Shown here: positions 1-4,990 of the stretch, piece by piece
Position numbering within the stretch: position 1 is the stretch's first letter
Layout: every line of letters begins with the position of its first letter
Source: Thermoleophilia bacterium
Lineage (GTDB): Bacteria; Actinomycetota; Thermoleophilia; Gaiellales; Gaiellaceae
Length of the DNA stretch: 6,446 nt
Assembly: GCA_013362295.1 (NCBI GenBank)
Contig: JABFWJ010000356.1
Span: 1-6,446 of the forward strand
Direction of reading: 5' to 3'
Notes under the pieces: generated by a model
Databases searched by the model: none
Told to the model about the DNA's origin: nothing
Seen by the model: only the letters and a program-made list of their open reading frames with translations
Position numbers and translations under genes: made by a program

Positions 1-1311
1 CAGCGCATCTCGCGGCAGACCGAGCTCCCTGACCGCCGAGCCGCGGATCGCATGGTCGGGTGCGACCGCGAAGTCGACGAGCTCGAGCTGGCTCAGCGGG
101 CCGACCTCGAGCGGCGCCTCGGCGACGGGCGGCGCAGGCGCCGCGAGCCCGAGCCGCCTCGCGACGCCCTCGAGCGTCGTGCCCTGCACGACGGTCGACA
201 CGAGCACGACGAAGAAGACGGCGTTGAAGATCGTCTCGTTGTCCGGGACGCGCGAGGAGAGGGCGAACGTCGCCAGGACGATGGGCACAGCACCGCGCAG
301 TCCCGCCCAGCCGAGTAGCAGCCGCTCACGGTGCGAGTAGCCGCCGAGCGCCGTCGAGACAAACACCGCGGCGGGCCGGGCGACGGCGACGAGCAGGAGC
401 GCGAGCGCGAGACCGCGCAGCGCAACGTGCGGAAGGTCGTGCGGGAACACGAGCAGTCCGAGCACGATGAAGAGCACGACCTGTGCGACGAACGCGACTC
501 CCTCGTGGAACGCGGCGAGCTGACGGCGAAAGCGTGACGGCGTGCTTCCGACGGCGAGCCCGACGAGGTAGACGGCGAGGAACCCGCTACCGCCGATCGT
601 GTCGGCCGCGCCGAAGGCGAGCGCCGCTGCCGCGACGGACGCAACGGGGGCGAAGGCGCCGATCGATTGCGGGATCCTTGCGAAGACCCAGGTCGCGCCC
701 GCTCCGAGCGCGACGCCCACGACGAGGCCGAGCCCGATCTGCCGGACAACGGCGAACGCAAGATCGTCGAGGCCATACGTGTGCGGGCGCTCGATCCACG
801 CGATCAGCCCGAGCGTGAGCGCGATCGCCATCGGGTCGTTGCCCCCGGACTCCGCTTCGAGCGTGCGCGCGATCCGGCGGCGTACGTGTGTGACGCGGAG
901 CGTCGCGAACACGGCCGCGGCGTCGGTCGAGGCGACGACCGCGCCGAGCAAGATCGCCTCCAGCCACGACAGGCTGAAGAACGCATGCGCGGCGAGGCCT
1001 GTGACCAGCGTCGTGACGACGACGCCGACGGTGCTGAGGAGCGCCGCCGGCACTGCGACTTCGCGCAGGCGGCGCCACGAGGTCTGCAGCCCGCCTTCAT
1101 AGAGGATCAGTGCGAGCCCGACGGTACCGACACGCCGCGCGAGCTCGGCGTCGTCGAACTCGATCCCGCCCGGCCCGTCCGAGCCGAGCAGCATGCCGAG
1201 TCCGAGGAACGCGACGAGCACCGGAAGCCCGGTACGTGCGGCCCCGAGCGCGAGCATGACACTCGCCGCCAGCACGGCGCCGACGAGCAGCAGGAGAGGC
1301 CCTTCGTGCAT
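1..1311 (-). CDS. CPA1-family cation/proton antiporter, NhaP2/CvrA-like (3' end cut by window)
   Basis: An integral membrane exchanger of K+ or Na+ for H+. It has 437 codons without a stop and continues past the left edge. About a dozen hydrophobic helices span residues 5-385. Diagnostic sites are LYEGGLQ at 70-76, ASTDAAAVF at 127-135 with Thr129-Asp130, ESGGNDPMA at 154-162 with the Asn158-Asp159 pair of electroneutral CPA1 exchangers, GGSGFLAVYLVG at 240-251, and GLRGAVPIVLATFAL at 337-351. ESGGNDP and GLRGAVPIVLATF are more like the NhaP2/CvrA potassium/proton branch than NhaA. The tail from about 400 (LVDFAVAPDHAIRGSAVREL) looks like the start of a cytoplasmic TrkA-C/RCK regulatory domain. 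The ATG at 1311 puts the first helix at the N-terminus; the upstream frame closes at the DUF421 TAG. The start has only weak Shine-Dalgarno matches (GAAGA), and 18 bases separate it from DUF421, so one transcript is likely. Confidence 0.92.
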   Translation of the reverse strand, partial: MHEGPLLLLVGAVLAASVMLALGAARTGLPVLVAFLGLGMLLGSDGPGGIEFDDAELARRVGTVGLALILYEGGLQTSWRRLREVAVPAALLSTVGVVVTTLVTGLAAHAFFSLSWLEAILLGAVVASTDAAAVFATLRVTHVRRRIARTLEAESGGNDPMAIALTLGLIAWIERPHTYGLDDLAFAVVRQIGLGLVVGVALGAGATWVFARIPQSIGAFAPVASVAAAALAFGAADTIGGSGFLAVYLVGLAVGSTPSRFRRQLAAFHEGVAFVAQVVLFIVLGLLVFPHDLPHVALRGLALALLLVAVARPAAVFVSTALGGYSHRERLLLGWAGLRGAVPIVLATFALSSRVPDNETIFNAVFFVVLVSTVVQGTTLEGVARRLGLAAPAPPVAEAPLEVGPLSQLELVDFAVAPDHAIRGSAVRELGLPRDAL

Positions 1312-1329
1312 GAGGCCATCTTCGCCGGT

Positions 1330-1767
1330 CTATTTCTTGATGAAGCTGATCTGCCCGTTGTTCTCGATGATCGCCCACTGGACTTCGTCGAATGAGGCGA
1401 TCTGCTGCGTGCGCATCTCTTCGGCCACCTCGTCAGGAGTCATGCGCTCGCGCACGAGGTTCTTTTCCAGCAGCCTCCCGTCCTGGACGATCACGATCGG
1501 GTCGCCTTCGAGCACCCTGCGGGCGCGGCGGGAGCGGAACGTCAGGTAGGAGCTGCCGACCTGGATCGCGCAGATCGTCGCCACGGCGATCACGGCGCCC
1601 GTGACGGAGTAGTCGTCCTGAGTCAGTCCCTGCTGGATCGCGTCGCCGAGCACGATCAGCAGCACGAGGTCGACCGCGCTGAGCGACGAGAGCTCGCGGC
1701 GACCGATCACGCGCATCACGAAGATGACGAACGTGTAGAGGAAGAGTGCGCGGAGTGCGATGTCCAT
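1330..1767 (-). CDS. DUF421 (YetF-like) membrane protein
   Basis: A 145-residue integral membrane protein. Hydrophobic segments lie at about 4-21, 31-49 and 54-73. A cytoplasmic domain follows with the DUF421 hallmarks: a basic turn RSRRARRVLEGDPIVIVQDG at 78-97, an amphipathic helix at 108-122 (RMTPDEVAEEMRTQQ), and the strand pair EVQWAIIENNGQISFIKK. The early pattern RVIGRRELSSLSAVDLVLLIVLGDAIQQ is typical of YetF relatives, which are poorly understood; some members in spore formers sit in the spore membrane and affect its properties. At 145 residues it is a short version, lacking the extended C-terminus of Bacillus YetF. It starts at the ATG sharing one base with the previous stop (TGATG). 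No Shine-Dalgarno sequence is visible upstream, so translation probably depends on re-initiation. It ends in TAG, 18 bases before the antiporter. Confidence 0.9.
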   Translation of the reverse strand: MDIALRALFLYTFVIFVMRVIGRRELSSLSAVDLVLLIVLGDAIQQGLTQDDYSVTGAVIAVATICAIQVGSSYLTFRSRRARRVLEGDPIVIVQDGRLLEKNLVRERMTPDEVAEEMRTQQIASFDEVQWAIIENNGQISFIKK

Positions 1768-2291
1768 CAGGGAAAGACCGTGATCGTGCGCCGCACCTCG
1801 GCGAGCTTGCGGTCGCCGTCGTACAGCTGAACCGTCTGGTTGCGGTGGCCGACATTCGTCGGGTTGACCTGGAACTGCATGAAGAGCAGGTACTTCTTGC
1901 CGGCCGGGATGTGCCCGAGGTCGAGGCTCAGGCGCCCGTCGGCACTGGCTTCCGCGACGGGCTGCGGTTCGACACCGTTGATCGTCATGCCCTCGAGCCA
2001 ACCGGCGTCGAGCACGAGGATCGCCTTCTGCAGGTCGTGCTGCGCGGTGACGTTGAACCGCGCCTCGAACAAGACACCGCCGCGCACCCGCGTCGGCGCG
2101 TAGACCTCCAGGTGTGCGGCGCCGACGGCGGCGCTCGAGGTGGACGGCCTCTGGCCGAAGAGGTTCAGGAGCGCGAGCACCGGCACGACGCAGAGGAGCG
2201 CGAAGAGCCCGCGCCGCACCCAGATGTCGTTCTGGCGGCCGTCGAGATCGCGGTCGCGCTTGAGCACGATCGTGTCCGGGATCGTGGCCAT
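1767..2291 (-). CDS. Unrecognised single-pass membrane protein with outside beta-rich domain
   Basis: A 174-residue protein I cannot assign to a named family. Residues 1-27 are polar and charged (VLKRDRDLDGRQNDIW) and end in Arg-Arg. Residues 28-46 (GLFALLCVVPVLALLNLFG) form one strong hydrophobic helix without a lipobox or clear signal cleavage site. Positive charges before the helix predict an N-in, C-out anchor. The remaining 125 or so residues alternate hydrophobic and polar positions (LEVYAPTRVRGGVLFEARF, KKYLLFMQFQVNPTNVGHR, RTITVFP) and look like an immunoglobulin-like beta sandwich outside the membrane. This is inference from pattern only. There are two cysteine-free halves apart from Cys34 in the helix, so no disulfides are expected. 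The stop TGA shares its last base with the ATG of the DUF421 gene, which suggests the two proteins are made in a set ratio and may work together. Confidence 0.8.
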   Translation of the reverse strand: MATIPDTIVLKRDRDLDGRQNDIWVRRGLFALLCVVPVLALLNLFGQRPSTSSAAVGAAHLEVYAPTRVRGGVLFEARFNVTAQHDLQKAILVLDAGWLEGMTINGVEPQPVAEASADGRLSLDLGHIPAGKKYLLFMQFQVNPTNVGHRNQTVQLYDGDRKLAEVRRTITVFP

Positions 2292-2343
2292 ACGAGCGGT
2301 TCTCCGCCGGGCGAATCGGCGCTAAACGCGTACGCGCCTCCGC
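2292..2343. other. 52-base gap between the metabolic cassette and the membrane-protein group
   Basis: This is the longest intergenic interval. It holds a perfect 10-base palindrome, CGCGTACGCG, at 2327-2336. Overlapping it are five-base inverted arms at 2318-2322 and 2334-2338, and a second weak pair at 2305-2309 and 2317-2321 sits beside the ribosome binding site. No run of T follows on the minus strand, so a standard terminator is not supported. I see no convincing -35/-10 pair, although TTTAGC at 2326-2321 is the only AT-richer spot. Whether it separates two transcription units is open. Confidence 0.4.
2301..2305 (-). promoter_or_regulatory. Ribosome binding site of the single-pass membrane protein
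   Basis: The minus strand reads GGAGA, nine bases before the ATG at 2291. It is the clearest Shine-Dalgarno sequence in the left half and supports independent initiation of this gene, which does not overlap its upstream neighbour. Confidence 0.6.
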
Positions 2344-3039
2344 TCAGAAGATCGAGTACCCGCCGTCGATCGACAGCACCTGGCCGGTGACCCACGAGGC
2401 CTCTTCGGACGCGAAGAAGAGCACGCCGTTCGCAATGTCGGCCGGGACGCCGACCCGCCGCGTCGCGATCGACTCGAGCAGGCGCTGCTGGCCTTCCTCG
2501 CCGTAGCTCTCGTACTGCGCGATCGAGCTGGGATTCGAGAGCACGAAGCCCGGTGCGATCGAGTTGACGGTGATCCCGTACGGCCCGAGCTCGTGCGCCG
2601 TCTGCCGCGTGAAGCCGATCTGGCCGGCCTTTGCGCTCGCGTACGCCTGGATGCCCGTAAGGCTGACACTTCGCCCGGCGCCGGAGGAGATGTTGACGAT
2701 GCGCCCGTACCGGCGTTTCTTCATCCCGGGCGCGACCGCGCGCGTGCAGACGAAGGTACTCGTCAGGTTGGCATCGACGACGGTCCGCCAGTCCTCGTCG
2801 GAAACCTCCTCGAGCGGCCGGCCGACCTGGCCGACGACCCCGCCGGCGTTGTTCACGAGGATCTCGACGCGTCCGATGCGCGCAACGAACTCGCCCACCT
2901 GCGCGGGATCGGTGACGTCGACCGTGTCCTTGTCGCAGCCGTGGACGACTGCGCCGGCATCCCCGAGCGCGGCCGCGATCGCGCTCCCGATTCCCTGCGC
3001 GGTGCCGGTGACGATCGCGACGCGGCCCTCGACCGTCAC
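2344..3039 (-). CDS. Short-chain dehydrogenase/reductase (SDR), compact classical type
   Basis: A 231-residue NAD(P)-dependent oxidoreductase of the classical SDR family, acting on an alcohol/carbonyl pair in the cytoplasm. TGTAQGIG at residues 11-18 is the cofactor glycine motif. Asp36 at the end of strand 2 favours NAD(H). NNAG is at 63-66, Asn91 is in DANL, NISSG is at 116-120, and the catalytic pair Tyr133 and Lys137 is in YASAK. APGFV and a C-terminal IDGG fit the 3-oxoacyl-ACP-reductase-like group. The stretch between Asp36 and VDVTD is only a few residues, so the helix usually found there is missing. This makes the protein shorter than the common 245-255 residues, similar to EntA-type dehydrogenases. 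The GTG start overlaps the oxidoreductase stop as GTGA. It is the last gene of the cassette and probably handles a carbonyl product of the upstream steps; the substrate is not known. Confidence 0.92.
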   Translation of the reverse strand: MTVEGRVAIVTGTAQGIGSAIAAALGDAGAVVHGCDKDTVDVTDPAQVGEFVARIGRVEILVNNAGGVVGQVGRPLEEVSDEDWRTVVDANLTSTFVCTRAVAPGMKKRRYGRIVNISSGAGRSVSLTGIQAYASAKAGQIGFTRQTAHELGPYGITVNSIAPGFVLSNPSSIAQYESYGEEGQQRLLESIATRRVGVPADIANGVLFFASEEASWVTGQVLSIDGGYSIF

Positions 3040-4286
3040 GGCGACCGTCCGGGGTCGAACGGAGCAAGCTCGGGAACGCGCTCGCCGTGCAGGACGAGCG
3101 GGGCGAGCGCGGCCGCCGTTGCCGGGGCGAGCGTGACGCCCAGCATCGTGTGCCCCGCGGCTGCGTAGAGGCCGGCGCGGCCGGGCACGGCGCCGATCAG
3201 CGGCAGGCCGTCCGCGCTGGCGGGGCGGAGGCCCGCCCACGCCGGAGGAGTGCCGTCCGCGCGCGGCCGCCAGCCGCCGAGGTACGGCTCGGCCGCGGCG
3301 AGGAGCTTCGCGCCGGCGCGTGCGGGTGGCGTCGCACTGCGTGCGCCCAGCTCGAAGACGCCGGCCACGCGCACGCCGGTCGTGAACGCGCTGAGGCCGA
3401 GCTTGGCCTCGGCGAGATAGACCGCGTGCGTGGGCGGCGCGCCTTCTCCTGTGATCGTGACGCTGTACCCGCGGGCACCGACGAGGGGCATGCGGACGCC
3501 GTGCTCGCGCAGGAGCCGCGCCGATCCGAGGCCGGCGGCGACGACCACGTTGTCCGCGCGCAGATCGCCGTTCGCCGTGCGCAGCACCCAGCCGCCGTTT
3601 GCGCGCCGCAGCGCGGAAACGGTCGTGTGCTCGCGAAGCTCCGCGCCCAGCTCGCGCAGCGAGCCTGCGAGGCCCGCCGTCAGCTCTTCCGGCCGTACGA
3701 AGCGGTCGACGCGCGCGTGCAGTGCGCAGTCGACCGCCGACGCGTCGAGCGCCGGCTCGATCCCGGCCGCCTCGGGCCCGTCGAGCTCGTCGATCCGACC
3801 GTCGTACCCGAGCCGGTGGAGCAGGTGGGCGAGCTCGCGGTACGGCGCGAGACCCTCGCGCGTGCGCGCGGCGACGACCAGGCCCGTGTCGTGCATCTCG
3901 AACGGAATCCCGGCGGCGCGATAGGTGTCGTAGAGCTCGATCGTCCGCCGGTTGAGCGCGAGCAGCGCGCGCGTGCCGGCCTCGTAGCGTGCGGGCGCAC
4001 AGCTTCGCCGGAACGTCCAGAGCCAGCGGGCGAACGTCGGGTCGGCCTGAGGCCGCAGTACGAACGCGTCGCCGCGTGTGACGAGCTGCCGGAGCCCTTC
4101 GCGCACCATCCCCGGCGCCGGCAGCGGCGCGGTGATCGACGGGCAGATCCAGCCCGCATTGCCGCGCGAGACCCCGGCACCCGCAGTGCCGGCGTCGAGC
4201 ACGACGACGTCGGCGCCGCCGCGCGCCAGCTCCCACGCACAGGCGAGGCCGACGACACCGGCGCCGACGACGCACACCTGCGTCAC
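3036..4286 (-). CDS. FAD-dependent amino-acid/amine oxidoreductase, DadA or glycine-oxidase-like
   Basis: A 416-residue flavoenzyme of the DAO superfamily. These oxidise the C-N bond of D-amino acids, glycine, sarcosine or similar amines to an imine, which hydrolyses to a keto acid and ammonia or amine. Residues 4-20 hold the FAD-binding Rossmann motif VCVVGAGVVGLACAWEL with GAGVVG at 8-13, and strand 2 ends in VVVLD, the acidic residue expected to bind the FAD ribose. SRGNAGWICPS follows at about 39-49, as in DadA-type dehydrogenases. Near the C-terminus are GLRPASADGLPLIGAVP and LYAAAGHTMLGVTLAP, the second FAD-contact region typical of DadA. No signal peptide or membrane segment is visible. 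The GTG start overlaps the creatininase stop as GTGA and places the Rossmann motif at the usual distance; GGGGCGAG just upstream is a plausible binding site. The substrate is unknown. Whether it is a dehydrogenase or an oxidase cannot be told from sequence. Confidence 0.9.
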   Translation of the reverse strand: MTQVCVVGAGVVGLACAWELARGGADVVVLDAGTAGAGVSRGNAGWICPSITAPLPAPGMVREGLRQLVTRGDAFVLRPQADPTFARWLWTFRRSCAPARYEAGTRALLALNRRTIELYDTYRAAGIPFEMHDTGLVVAARTREGLAPYRELAHLLHRLGYDGRIDELDGPEAAGIEPALDASAVDCALHARVDRFVRPEELTAGLAGSLRELGAELREHTTVSALRRANGGWVLRTANGDLRADNVVVAAGLGSARLLREHGVRMPLVGARGYSVTITGEGAPPTHAVYLAEAKLGLSAFTTGVRVAGVFELGARSATPPARAGAKLLAAAEPYLGGWRPRADGTPPAWAGLRPASADGLPLIGAVPGRAGLYAAAGHTMLGVTLAPATAAALAPLVLHGERVPELAPFDPGRSP

Positions 4287-4990
4287 GTCTCGCCCCAGCC
4301 CCGCTCGATCAGCTCTCGCACCTCGGCGACTCCTGCGTCCCAGACGCGCAGCACGTCTTCGTCGGGCCGCTCGTACAGCCCGCCGAGGGACCCGTCGCCG
4401 AGGAGCGTCCGGACTGCGCGCGGATCGAGCTCTCGCAGCCGGGTGACGTCGGCCGTCGGCTTCTTCTCCTGCGGCTGCTCGACGCCGTCGAGGCGCGTCC
4501 ACGGGAAGTTCTCGAACCACGACGCGTGTGCGGCGTCGGGATCGATCGCGTCGACGACCGCCCGCACGTCAGGGCCGGCCCACCAGTTGTGCCAGAGCGC
4601 GCGGCACGCCTCGTGCTCGGCCTGCCAGGCCTCGACGGCGGTTCGTCCCTCGTCGTTGCCGCCGTGCCCGTTCACGAAGAGGAAGCGCCCGAAGCCCTGA
4701 TCGGCGAGCGAGTCGAGCAGGTCGCGGAGAAGCGCGCGGTAGGTCTCGGGACGGAGCGTTGGGCTCCCGGGATACGCGGCGAAGTACGGCGTCAGTCCGT
4801 ACGGGAGCGACGGCAGCACGAGCACGCCCAGCGGCTCGGCCGCCTCGATCGAGACGCGCTCCGACAGGATCCGGTCGACACCGATCGACAGATACGCGTG
4901 CTGCTCGATCGAGCCGAGCGGGATCACGAGCCGGTTGTCGCGCTCGAGGTAGCGCTCGACCTGCATCCAGTTGCAATCCTCGATCCTCAG
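4283..4990 (-). CDS. Creatininase-family metal-dependent amidohydrolase
   Basis: A 235-residue protein, close to the usual family length of about 230 to 260. Creatininase-family enzymes are cytoplasmic metal hydrolases of cyclic or linear amides (creatinine, formamides, the MftA peptide). Visible landmarks are GSIEQHAYLSIGVD at residues 26-39, giving likely metal ligands Glu29, His31 and Asp39; PYG at 63-65; the FAAYPGSPTLRPETY stretch at 70-84; NGHGGN at 107-112 with His109; and HASWFENFPW at 155-164 with conserved Glu160. NGHGGN replaces the HYE seen in true creatininase, so creatinine itself is not an assured substrate. The family-like N-terminus RIEDCNWMQVERYLE begins right after a CTG that lies six bases behind GGAGGT and overlaps the amidase TGA, so I chose CTG. 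The first ATG, eight codons later, would cut into the conserved N-terminus. The gene is translationally coupled to the amidase and the oxidoreductase. Confidence 0.9.
   Translation of the reverse strand: MRIEDCNWMQVERYLERDNRLVIPLGSIEQHAYLSIGVDRILSERVSIEAAEPLGVLVLPSLPYGLTPYFAAYPGSPTLRPETYRALLRDLLDSLADQGFGRFLFVNGHGGNDEGRTAVEAWQAEHEACRALWHNWWAGPDVRAVVDAIDPDAAHASWFENFPWTRLDGVEQPQEKKPTADVTRLRELDPRAVRTLLGDGSLGGLYERPDEDVLRVWDAGVAEVRELIERGWGET

Noticed and set aside
93..1395. Several open frames on both strands over the left region, up to 242 codons
   Set aside because: All are out of frame with the antiporter, whose uninterrupted frame from 1311 to the left edge carries the STDAAA, ESGGNDP and GLRGAVP motifs. 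The others show Ser/Arg or Arg/Ala-rich composition without motifs.
1330..2001. Extended 223-codon version of the DUF421 gene
   Set aside because: The upstream 78 codons lie over the single-pass membrane protein in another frame. The family-like protein begins at the ATG at 1767.
2318..2338. Inverted arms GGCGC/GCGCC as a rho-independent terminator
   Set aside because: The stem is only five base pairs and is not followed by a run of T on the minus strand.
3087..4700. Long plus-strand open frame of 537 codons
   Set aside because: It lies opposite the creatininase and FAD oxidoreductase genes, is dominated by Arg, Ala, Gly and Glu, and shows no motif. It is the usual antisense frame in high-GC coding DNA.
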